A DNA stretch of 64,000 nucleotides from Kiritimatiellaeota bacterium B1221 (GTDB lineage Bacteria; Verrucomicrobiota; Kiritimatiellia; SS1-B-03-39; UBA6053): assembly GCA_029269125.1 (NCBI GenBank), contig JARHXX010000003.1:124001-188000 (forward strand). Reading direction: 5' to 3'. A program made the position numbers and the translations under genes. The notes under the pieces were generated by a model. The model made no database searches. It was not told the origin of the DNA and saw only the letters and a list, made by a program, of their open reading frames with translations. Within the stretch, counting starts at the first letter, position 1, and every line of letters begins with the position of its first letter. Of this stretch, positions 1 through 7,456 are shown piece after piece.

Positions 1-691
1 GATGACGTTTTTTCACCTCATGCACAACGGCCTTCTCCTCTGCCTCCTTGGCAGCCATTCCAATCATAAACTCCTCGGATTCAGGAGTCGGAATAATCTG
101 TTCTACATTTAGAAACAGTTCTTCGCCGGACAGGTAAGGTGTCACTTTGAAACATTGGCAGGAGATCCCGTGCCCAATTAACCAAAGAGCTGTGTTCGTC
201 ACCTCTTTGCGGAATTTTGCCGCCACGAACATCACCCTTTGACTTTGCGTTCGATTCAATGCCACCTCAGCAAAATCATCGACCTCGAGAAACTCCACGA
301 TGCTTTCTTTGGCATTCAATGAAGTAGCGCCGGGCCCGGAAGTTTTGTTCAGATAATCCTGATAGATCTCCACCACCTGTCCCTTACTCAGGTTAGAGCA
401 ATACCCCGCATATTTCAGCGCCTGCCACACCACATCCTTCCCGCTGTCATCCAGCTTGTTTTCAATAATGACCAAATTGCCGTCTTTGTCCAGCGCCAGC
501 AGATCTAATCGCTCCTTCGTGTCATCAAAGCCGTCGAACTCCTTCTGAATTATCAATAAATCTTCTCCTAGCGCCTCCGGGGCATGCGCCAACCACTCCT
601 GCAGATGTTTCCGCTCTGTGAACTTCAGCTCACTGAAACTTTTAGATTTCAACGGCTGTATGCGGTTTTCGGTTCTGTTTATTTTATACAT
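1..691 (-). CDS. NucS/DUF4268-like nuclease-domain protein (partial, cut by left edge)
   Basis: An open frame runs from an ATG at 691 leftward through the window edge, giving about 230 residues with no stop. Residues 61-80 read RLDLLALDKDGNLVIIENKL, the Asp...Glu-x-Lys pattern of a PD-(D/E)XK nuclease fold as in NucS/DUF91 and DUF4268 proteins; the candidate catalytic residues are D63, E77 and K79. The role is probably nucleic-acid cleavage or DNA-end recognition, but this is family-level inference. There is no strong ribosome binding site before the ATG. It is the last visible gene of the leftward defence island, so a defence role is plausible but unproven. Confidence 0.7.
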   Translation of the reverse strand, partial: MYKINRTENRIQPLKSKSFSELKFTERKHLQEWLAHAPEALGEDLLIIQKEFDGFDDTKERLDLLALDKDGNLVIIENKLDDSGKDVVWQALKYAGYCSNLSKGQVVEIYQDYLNKTSGPGATSLNAKESIVEFLEVDDFAEVALNRTQSQRVMFVAAKFRKEVTNTALWLIGHGISCQCFKVTPYLSGEELFLNVEQIIPTPESEEFMIGMAAKEAEEKAVVHEVKKRH

Positions 692-793
692 GGAAAATCT
701 TGGGTGAGAGATGGGGGGACTGCACCAATATCAGAAATAAATTTTGGTTGCTGAATCCTTTGAAAGCAAGTTCACTTTGGGCTTCGAAAAAAA

Positions 794-1426
794 TCACTCC
801 GCGACCTCCCAATGCCCTGCTTTGGTAGACCCGACATGTCGAATCACCCCGGCTTTACGCAGTTTATCGAGATGATACTTTACGCCATCAGGAGTGATTC
901 CCACGGCTCTGGTTAACTCCTTGCGGGTCGATGCAGGTCGACGCAAATGCCGAAGAAACTTTTCTAGGGTAGTTTCTTGGGTGGTTTCTTGGGTAGTCGC
1001 TTCGTTTCCAACCAGAACCTTTTCAATCGCCTCCAGCATAAAGGCAACAAAACCCGCACGACGAAAAATGCTCGCCTCCTTGAGCACATCCCCCATCAGG
1101 GCCGCATGCGCCGCCAACAGATCCTGTAACGAAACAGGATTCCATTCCGGCAAAAATTCATAGGCACGAATCGCCCCTTGCACTTCTGCAAGCTCCTTGG
1201 GCGCTCACATCACCGTTTTTCCATCCAGAATGGCCGTTACCTGTTCCTCGGTCAGGGAATTGCCCTCAATGGCCAGCGTTCCGGTGATGGACTTGATCCG
1301 ATTCTGCCGACCAAGCATTGGCGGCATCGCAACCCCTCCGCTACCCATCGCCCCCACTAACTCGCTAATCCGCCCAACTGCGTTGAGAATCTGTGGTGTG
1401 ATTGAAAATGGAGGTTCCGTACTCAT
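794..1426 (-). pseudogene. Fic/DOC-family protein, broken
   Basis: The reading frame from 1426 to 794 is continuous except for one in-frame TGA at 1205-1207. Before the stop is the Fic-family N-terminus (NRIKSITGTLAIEGNSLTEE). After it come APKELAEVQGAIRAYEF and a C-terminal winged helix (about the last 45 residues, ending near GHWEVAE). The segment SLQDLLAAHAALMGDVLKEA runs almost directly into FVAFMLEAIEKVL, so the catalytic core with the HPFxxGNGR motif is missing. Intact relatives AMPylate target proteins. The nonsense codon plus the core deletion make this a pseudogene. The 129-residue downstream part could still be made from a GTG at 1183 as a winged-helix remnant. Confidence 0.85.
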
Positions 1427-1506
1427 TTACAAAATTCCAACAGGCCGAAGGCTCCCAGACAATGCTGAATCACAGCGATTGCATATCAAGAAATGCACGT
1501 ATTCAC

Positions 1507-1559
1507 GGGCTGACCCCTCGACCCCGCCTCGACCCCTCGACCGGGCTGACCCCTCGACC
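1507..1559. repeat. short direct repeat cluster
   Basis: GGGCTGACCCCTCGACC occurs at 1507-1523 and again at 1543-1559, with a third partial copy (GACCCCTCGACC) at 1531-1542. The cluster sits in the 276 bp between the Fic remnant and the HerA gene, where no gene is visible. It is probably a simple degenerate tandem expansion. Confidence 0.8.
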
Positions 1560-1702
1560 TGTTTGGAGGAAATCTATCAATTTATCTACAAGCTCTATAT
1601 CGCTTACTGCGTGGCTAATAAAAATGTCGGGTCTATTTCTTTCTGTCATAACGTTTTAGTTCCTAACTTATCTTGGCATCGTTGCCTATCCAACAGGGAT
1701 AG

Positions 1703-3751
1703 TTAAAAATCTTCATCTAGGTCCCCGGCATTTGCAGCCCTCTTCATTTGCCAGTCGTCGGAGATATTTTTCCAGTCAATTTCTCTGTTTGCTTTACGTG
1801 TCCACACATCCCAAAAATCCGGATCATCAGATTGAGGCCTAAACTCATCAGCTAAATCATTCATTCGAACCATTATCGGCAGTTCCGCTGCCCACCCAAG
1901 AAGAATTGCCTGCTGGGACGGCAATGAAGGTAACTCACGAAGAAGCCCCCTAAGGTTATCCGGGACCAACCGATGTATTAGCTCTTGATCCTTGTCGTTG
2001 CTGATACGGTGCAACAAGAAGCTGTTACACTGGGAAAGAACCGTTGGAGAGAGCTCTGATGGCCGCTGCGAAGAAAGAACAAGACCTAAGCCAAACTTGC
2101 GTCCCTCTCTGGCGATTTTCTCAAAAACCTGACAACAAATTGAAGATGCATTAGGGCTTTCCATATCTTCCTTGTAGCGTTTTATAAAAGTGTGCGCCTC
2201 TTCCATCACCAAGACTGTGGGCAAAGATTTGCCATTAACCTTTCGGTAACGTTGCAGAGCTTCAAAAGTCATTCTTGAAACCACCGATGTTACGACATGA
2301 ATAATTTCTGCAGGAACTAATGAAAGGTCAATCACTGTGACACAACCGTCAACTGCGTTATTTTCACCAATGTAATTCTCTAACCAGTCCGCCAGAAGAA
2401 TTTCTACATCATCCCCTACAACATTCTTCATTCTTGTGTCTGAAAGCATTGTCCTAATTCGGGCGAGTAAAAACTCTATGTACTGCTCACTACCAGTTTC
2501 CTGTGCAAGTGACTCAAGGTAAGTCACAAAAGTTTCGCCAGCAAATCTTATCGGAACATCCTCATTTTTCGGCAACAACTCTCCCTGTTGGCCACCAAAA
2601 TGTTCAAAACCTGCAGTTAACGCATTTTTTATCCCTTCCACTTCAGAAGTCGTAGATTCATAGGTAGGGTATTGACCAGACCGGGCATCTTTGTAAGCTT
2701 GGAGTCTTTCAACGATAACGTCAATCGGAACTTCACTATCCCCTAATTGCCCCCTAATGTCTTCGACACTTTCCAACCATTTGCATATTTTTTCATAAAA
2801 GTTCTTTGGCCTGGGAAACGATCCCCATGGGGATCCAACAGTTATTTCGTGCCGTAATGAAACCAACACTGTTGCGATAAACCTCTTAGTAAAAACCTCA
2901 ACACTCTCACTTACCTCATGCTCATCATTCCTCATAGCTCGCAAAGCACGCTTCAAAAGAGGAGCCTGAACTTTAGGGCTAGCTTGTGTAATCGAACACC
3001 ATTCCAAACTATTCCAAAACCATATCGGCACCTGTAGAGGACTCTCACCATCACCAACCTGGAAAACCCGCCCTTTATCTTTAAATACTTTTGCGTATTC
3101 ACCATTAGGGTCGAGGATAATAAAACGAGCATTCGGGTTCCCTTCTGCTGGCTTGGCTGACTCCAAAGACCATTGAATCAGCCCTGCAACTGAACACGAT
3201 TTCCCGCTACCGGTATTCCCGAGCACAGCAAGATGTCGACCAAAAAGTCTATCTGGATCAACCTTTACATCTGTATTTGCTGCCATGGGACTTGTTCCGA
3301 TTTTCACTCTTCTATTATCACCAGATTCGATAATCGAACATAGTTGTTTGTCGGTTGGAATCAATACAGGTTCTCCGACACTGGGGAAGGTTTGTACACC
3401 ACGATGGAAGCTGAAATTCTTGCCGTCTGTTTTTAACAGCCCGAGTGGATTTACGCACATTTTTCGTAAAGGAAATGGCAAGTCGACCAATCCATTATCA
3501 GCAAAACTCTTTCTTATAGGAAGTGGCGAACGCTCAACTGCGATCCATTCGATCTGGGCCACGATATGCCCCGCTTCAGTGGCTATGAGCACATAGCTAT
3601 TAATTCGTGGAAATGCTCGGGGCACACCTGCATTTGCCGCAATGCCGTCAGGACTTTCTATATCTAAGCCGACTTTAATTTCATCAGGTGAAACAAACTC
3701 TACTGCCCCAATTCGAAGTGAAGCACTGTGCTCCATCGGAGACATACTCAT
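1703..3751 (-). CDS. HerA-like ATPase of a SIR2-HerA defence pair
   Basis: This 682-residue protein is a HerA/FtsK-type DNA translocase-like ATPase. The Walker A motif GNTGSGKS is at 178-185, ILDPNGEYAKVF at about 212-223, and Walker B VLVMEEAH at 513-520. It is followed by the HerA-typical stretch REGRKFGLGLVLSSQRPSE (about 548-566). The N-terminal 170 residues match a HerA barrel domain in position. The ATG overlaps the SIR2 stop by 4 bp (ATGA), and an excellent GGAGGTGA ribosome binding site lies inside the end of the SIR2 gene, so the two are translationally coupled. In known SIR2-HerA systems the HerA oligomer assembles with SIR2 and controls its NAD+ depletion during phage infection. 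That role is inferred from the pairing and motifs. Confidence 0.9.
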   Translation of the reverse strand: MSMSPMEHSASLRIGAVEFVSPDEIKVGLDIESPDGIAANAGVPRAFPRINSYVLIATEAGHIVAQIEWIAVERSPLPIRKSFADNGLVDLPFPLRKMCVNPLGLLKTDGKNFSFHRGVQTFPSVGEPVLIPTDKQLCSIIESGDNRRVKIGTSPMAANTDVKVDPDRLFGRHLAVLGNTGSGKSCSVAGLIQWSLESAKPAEGNPNARFIILDPNGEYAKVFKDKGRVFQVGDGESPLQVPIWFWNSLEWCSITQASPKVQAPLLKRALRAMRNDEHEVSESVEVFTKRFIATVLVSLRHEITVGSPWGSFPRPKNFYEKICKWLESVEDIRGQLGDSEVPIDVIVERLQAYKDARSGQYPTYESTTSEVEGIKNALTAGFEHFGGQQGELLPKNEDVPIRFAGETFVTYLESLAQETGSEQYIEFLLARIRTMLSDTRMKNVVGDDVEILLADWLENYIGENNAVDGCVTVIDLSLVPAEIIHVVTSVVSRMTFEALQRYRKVNGKSLPTVLVMEEAHTFIKRYKEDMESPNASSICCQVFEKIAREGRKFGLGLVLSSQRPSELSPTVLSQCNSFLLHRISNDKDQELIHRLVPDNLRGLLRELPSLPSQQAILLGWAAELPIMVRMNDLADEFRPQSDDPDFWDVWTRKANREIDWKNISDDWQMKRAANAGDLDEDF

Positions 3752-5046
3752 AGAACTTCACCTCCTGTGGCTTCGATTTGAGGTGCAGCTATTCCTCGCG
3801 CTTTAAGCAACTCTGACATTTTAATAGTTGTCCTATCAATTGCTGGCTTCGGTAAATAATGATCTACAAGTGTTTCGAGGTCTGCAAAATGGCTACCAAT
3901 TAATAAGGAAATTTGAGCCGGCCGTTTTAACTTTTCATAGAAACGCTTAATTCGATCTCCTTCATCGCTGTAACTAATTATTACCAGATGAGTCGAGTGT
4001 ATGGTTAGCATATCTGTGATGACACGGTTTATGTGCTCATCACCGAAACTATAGCCATATAAAACTAGAGTTGAATTGGGGCAACAGGCAGCAGCAGCTA
4101 GATCTCGGAACAATTCTACATACGGATACTCTGAGGTCTCACGGTCTTTTGAGGCATTGGGATAAATCATCAAAGTATCTGATTTAGAAACATAACGTTC
4201 AATCGATGACGCGCCATATGGTAATCCAATCCTCCGGACAACCCCGTCTTTCATTGCCCAGTCTAGAGAACCGTGGAGTTTTGTGAAATGAACGACGCCT
4301 TCAAGGTAGCGTGGTTCGCCGCGAATTCCGGGGGAATTATAATGCATGTCGACTTCAACTCTTGAGGAGCGAAAAATGGGGTTGATCGTTCCTACGAAAC
4401 GATCGATTAACCGTACACCCGCGAGTTCTGCAGCATATTCTATGATTCTGTCATAGTTTGTGGTGAAAATGTTCAGTCTTTCACGAGATGCTGAGCGGCT
4501 AGCGAAACTTACCAGAAAACTCATCAAATACTCGGCTGCTTTTTCAGAGTTACAGGACTCAATAATATTTGTTTCACTAGTGAGTATGTCCTTCGCAAAC
4601 TGATTGAGTCCATTTTGTAGCTCTTGGGCGAACGTCTCTAAATCAGAACTCAGTTTTTCTACAACCTCATCACCAATATAAATCTCAAGCCCCTTAACTA
4701 ACTCATTTGATACTCGAATTTGATCTTCAATATTCGGAGTGCCCCGACCTGATTTTTGTGCTGACTTTTTACTGGCAGTTTCAATTTTATCTTCGAAAAC
4801 TGTAAAATCAAATTTTGCCATTCCGTCAGCAGCTGTGCGTTTAGCTATCCAATGAGCCGCAGAAGAAATTCCGGCTCCGACCAATAAAGACAAGTGTTCA
4901 CTCTGAAACAGGGCCGTTAGCCAAGGCTCTATCGTTTTTTTCAACTTATCAGAATCGGGTATATCTGTTAGGATTTCTGGAGAACGTTGTTCACGAACTT
5001 TATAAACATGTTTATTGTTCCAACTTGTTTCTGTATCGTTATTCAT
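3748..5046 (-). CDS. SIR2-family NADase-like protein of a SIR2-HerA defence pair
   Basis: This 432-residue protein has the SIR2 Rossmann signature LLVGAGISSAAHW (55-67), TTNYD (195-199), KLHGSLDW with the candidate catalytic His258, and LYGYSFGDEHIN (329-340). These match the SIR2_2-like proteins used in anti-phage defence rather than a housekeeping deacetylase; no zinc-binding cysteine quartet is visible. Related proteins degrade NAD+ on infection and arrest the cell. It begins 18 bp after hsdS and overlaps the HerA gene by 4 bp, so it looks co-transcribed with the type I restriction-modification genes. A GGA stretch 9 nt upstream of the ATG may be a weak ribosome binding site. Confidence 0.9.
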   Translation of the reverse strand: MNNDTETSWNNKHVYKVREQRSPEILTDIPDSDKLKKTIEPWLTALFQSEHLSLLVGAGISSAAHWIAKRTAADGMAKFDFTVFEDKIETASKKSAQKSGRGTPNIEDQIRVSNELVKGLEIYIGDEVVEKLSSDLETFAQELQNGLNQFAKDILTSETNIIESCNSEKAAEYLMSFLVSFASRSASRERLNIFTTNYDRIIEYAAELAGVRLIDRFVGTINPIFRSSRVEVDMHYNSPGIRGEPRYLEGVVHFTKLHGSLDWAMKDGVVRRIGLPYGASSIERYVSKSDTLMIYPNASKDRETSEYPYVELFRDLAAAACCPNSTLVLYGYSFGDEHINRVITDMLTIHSTHLVIISYSDEGDRIKRFYEKLKRPAQISLLIGSHFADLETLVDHYLPKPAIDRTTIKMSELLKARGIAAPQIEATGGEVL

Positions 5047-5064
5047 GAATGTTTTTCCATATTG

Positions 5065-6642
5065 CTATACTGATTGTATCTCCGTAATTCTTACTTCACC
5101 AGAGATGAGCTTAGGGAGAAGGGTGTCGCGAAGTTGGGCTAGACTTTCTGTATTCTTAAGTATGGCAGTATGCTTCTGCCAAATATAGGTAACGTTTTCA
5201 GAATAAATTTTTCTAATCTCAACAGGGGGTAGATAATGCAGTAACGATCGGAAATCTGTTTTGTTAAACTTGGGTTGAGCACTACCACCAACGATTCCTG
5301 ATATTTGATGCTGTCCGAAGTCACTACGAAAGTATTCATAAAAGTAATGGCTATCCTTACCTGATTTTAGTGCAATTGCATTACTGCCAAGCGTCATTGG
5401 CATATTCTTCCAAACAGGAGGACGGAAAACGGTGCCCGTATCTCCAACATTTGATATGATTATTTCATCCCCGTGAAGTCGCGTTTTTTTGAGAAACTCA
5501 AATGATGATTGATTTACATATTTTGCTTTAGAGAGGCTGAAGCAATTTTTATAATCCGTAGTTCTTACATACAGTGCATAGTTTGGATCATCATACAAAG
5601 TAACATTGGCTTTTAGAGTAGCAAAACTGCCATTTGCAACATAATCAGTAACTTCCAGAATACTTCCCATAGTTTCAGTTTCCCACCCCTCAGGAATCCA
5701 GCCGAGTTCTTCCGATTCTCGGAAAGCGGAGGGGAAGAGATTTCCGATGTTCGGAAGATTTCCCAGTGGATCGTTTTCTGCTTGGGAGGGATTTGGGATT
5801 GAGGATCCAGCCTTCGCCGAGGCTTCGGCGGACAGGGAGGCCTTTTTCGTCAATACCTCCAATCGAATTTCTGCACGTTCACGGAATTCATCTGGAATTC
5901 CCTCGAAGAGGGATTCCAAACCCTCACCTAACCTCTCCCAGGGGGAGAGGGATTTACTGGTTGTTGACTCCTCTCCCTCTGGGAGAGGCGGGGGTGAGGG
6001 GTGATTTCGACCCGTATTCTTCAACAATATATTATCGATAACCGGGTCGAAATCACTAAACCAGCTTTTGAACAACGCCTGAGCCATCCCCTCCAAGGTC
6101 TCGTTCATCTTGCGGTTGAGTTCGATCTTGTCGTCCAATGATCCTAAAATATGAGCAATGGCTTTTTGTTCGGGGAGTGGGGGCATTTGTATTTTCAAAC
6201 GACTTATCATGTCGTTATTTAAACTGGCCCGAGTAGACATTGTAGAGAAGGCTAGAAGTTCATTTCGGAACTGCGGACTTCTTAAAGAATACCCAACAAA
6301 CTCTGGATATGCAGGACTATCAGGATTCGGTCGAAGCCGTTTACAGAAACCGTTAAATGTGGCTTCTGGATAATCTTTCCGAGCGACACTACTCATGCCT
6401 AATTCTTCCATGGTCTCACTGGTTCGAGTGAGGAATACATCACCTCTTTTCACAGAGCAGCCTTCTCGTTCTTTATCGGTAGATTTAACAAGCTGAGTCA
6501 ATTCAGAGGGCAAAAACGTGTTATAGAAAACATCCTTGAAAGAAAGAAAAGGATACCCTTCTCCAAAATCCTTGGCGGGCTTAGATAACCCCGACCTAAC
6601 AGAATAAAGATCAGTTAAAGTATACTCTTTCCATTCACTCAT
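5065..6642 (-). CDS. hsdS: Type I restriction-modification specificity subunit HsdS
   Basis: HsdS (525 residues) recognises the DNA target for the type I methylase and endonuclease complex. Two target-recognition halves are visible. The first ends with a conserved helical region (PPLPEQKAIAHILGSLDDKI, then ALFKSWFSDFDPV). The second begins at ELGWIPEGWE and ends with LRDTLLPKLISGEVRI. Between them, roughly residues 203-310, is an unusually long low-complexity linker encoded partly by palindromic repeats (SPPPLPEGEE, LSPWERLGEG, AEASAKAG), explaining the excess over the more typical 400-450 residues. The start has a good ribosome binding site (GGAGG, 6 nt spacing). It is downstream of hsdM and the four-helix-bundle gene and directly upstream of SIR2. 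Confidence 0.93.
   Translation of the reverse strand: MSEWKEYTLTDLYSVRSGLSKPAKDFGEGYPFLSFKDVFYNTFLPSELTQLVKSTDKEREGCSVKRGDVFLTRTSETMEELGMSSVARKDYPEATFNGFCKRLRPNPDSPAYPEFVGYSLRSPQFRNELLAFSTMSTRASLNNDMISRLKIQMPPLPEQKAIAHILGSLDDKIELNRKMNETLEGMAQALFKSWFSDFDPVIDNILLKNTGRNHPSPPPLPEGEESTTSKSLSPWERLGEGLESLFEGIPDEFRERAEIRLEVLTKKASLSAEASAKAGSSIPNPSQAENDPLGNLPNIGNLFPSAFRESEELGWIPEGWETETMGSILEVTDYVANGSFATLKANVTLYDDPNYALYVRTTDYKNCFSLSKAKYVNQSSFEFLKKTRLHGDEIIISNVGDTGTVFRPPVWKNMPMTLGSNAIALKSGKDSHYFYEYFRSDFGQHQISGIVGGSAQPKFNKTDFRSLLHYLPPVEIRKIYSENVTYIWQKHTAILKNTESLAQLRDTLLPKLISGEVRITEIQSV
5811..5832. repeat. small palindromic element inside hsdS
   Basis: The core CGCCGA-GGCT-TCGGCG forms a 6 bp stem with a 4 nt loop inside hsdS. 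It is translated in frame as part of LSAEASAKAG. It lies in the interdomain linker, next to a second type of palindrome at 5921-6000. Confidence 0.7.
5921..6000. repeat. 80 bp inverted-repeat element inserted in frame in hsdS
   Basis: Two arms of about 31 bp (5921-5951 and 5970-6000) are near reverse complements. Each contains its own small palindrome of the type CTCTCCCTCTGGGAGAG, and about 18 nt separate them. The element has no stop codon in the hsdS frame and encodes Pro/Glu/Gly-rich linker sequence. The same family recurs twice in hsdM (7698-7787 and 7931-7966), which shows it is a dispersed repeat and not a native part of hsdS. Confidence 0.85.
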
Positions 6643-6746
6643 CCCCCACCTCCAATCCAGAGATCTTAGCCCTTAGCCGATAGGTCTGGGTGTCTGTGGT
6701 TGAGGATTCAGGGACCGTAAAGACGGTATGGTCAGAGGGGTAAATA

Positions 6747-7352
6747 TTAATGACCATTGGAACCTCTCTTTTGTTGGGCGCGGGCTTCCAGGCGGGCATT
6801 GTACATGCGTTCCCGGAGGCCGCCCTGTTCGAGGAAGTCTTGTTCGAGTCGTTTCATTTGTCGGTCGAGAAGGTAGCAGGTCACTTTGATAAGGCCGGCA
6901 ATGCAATTGGCGCTGATGGCGGGGTCTGGATTTTCCACCCCTTTGCGAAAGGTTTCGTAGTTGGCGTCGGGTTGTCGATTGAGTTCTCGCAGGCGCAATG
7001 CCAGGGGATGATCTTTGGGCCATTCCTCAATGTCACGCAGGCGCATGAAATCGCGGTAGTCTTCCAACAATTCTTTGAGACTGGCGCGGGCCACATTGGT
7101 GAGTTTGATTTCGGTTTCTTTGGAGGTGGCACTGGCTTCGCTGCCTTCAAGAATATTCTGTTTTCCGGACCGCGCAGCCTGAACCATCTGATCATGCGTC
7201 CGCGAAAATTTGTCCACAAAACGATCACAAAAACGCACGGTGGCATCATAGATCACCACCGACTTCCGATAGCTCAGCAAGCCTTCATAGCCTCCATGCT
7301 TCGGGATAAACCCCGGGGTCCCATCCGTCCCTGATGTCCCTTTCTTATCCAT
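6747..7352 (-). CDS. four-helix-bundle protein (S23/suffix-domain type) in the type I R-M operon
   Basis: This protein has about 201 residues from the chosen ATG at 7352 (MDKKGTSGTDGTPGF). The body (YEGLLSYRKSVVIYDATVRF, then RTHDQMVQAARSGKQNILEG and LTNVARASLKELLEDYRDFM) is the four-helix-bundle family related to the 23S rRNA intervening-sequence protein. Members commonly sit near R-M systems and retroelements; their biochemical role is unknown. The frame extends upstream to 7421, but that region reads through an inverted repeat, so the internal ATG is preferred. The gene lies between hsdM and hsdS, separated by about 104 bp on each side. Confidence 0.75.
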   Translation of the reverse strand: MDKKGTSGTDGTPGFIPKHGGYEGLLSYRKSVVIYDATVRFCDRFVDKFSRTHDQMVQAARSGKQNILEGSEASATSKETEIKLTNVARASLKELLEDYRDFMRLRDIEEWPKDHPLALRLRELNRQPDANYETFRKGVENPDPAISANCIAGLIKVTCYLLDRQMKRLEQDFLEQGGLRERMYNARLEARAQQKRGSNGH

Positions 7353-7409
7353 AAGGCAGGCTCGCAGGGGTTCCGGATTGTTGTGTGTTGGGGAAAGGGA
7401 CATCAGGGA
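7328..7409. repeat. 17 bp perfect inverted repeat around the four-helix-bundle gene start
   Basis: TCCCTGATGTCCCTTTC at 7328-7344 is the exact reverse complement of GAAAGGGACATCAGGGA at 7393-7409. The 48 nt spacer contains the preferred ATG (7352). In RNA this would place the start codon in a loop; in DNA it could be an operator or the trace of an inserted element. Confidence 0.8.
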
Positions 7410-7456
7410 AAGCAGCGACATATGGGGAAAACGAATGTTGTGGAATGGATGATAAA

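Noticed and set aside
1205-1207. Possible TGA recoding (selenocysteine or alternative code) in the Fic gene
   Set aside because: The catalytic core is also deleted, no SECIS-like structure was seen, and other genes here use TGA as a normal stop (many ATGA overlaps). Gene decay explains it better.
1507-1559. CRISPR-like repeats
   Set aside because: Units are only 12-17 bp, spacers are 7-20 bp of irregular size, and no cas genes are present.
6750-7334. 194-residue plus-strand open frame
   Set aside because: Antisense to the four-helix-bundle gene, whose family match is clear on the minus strand.
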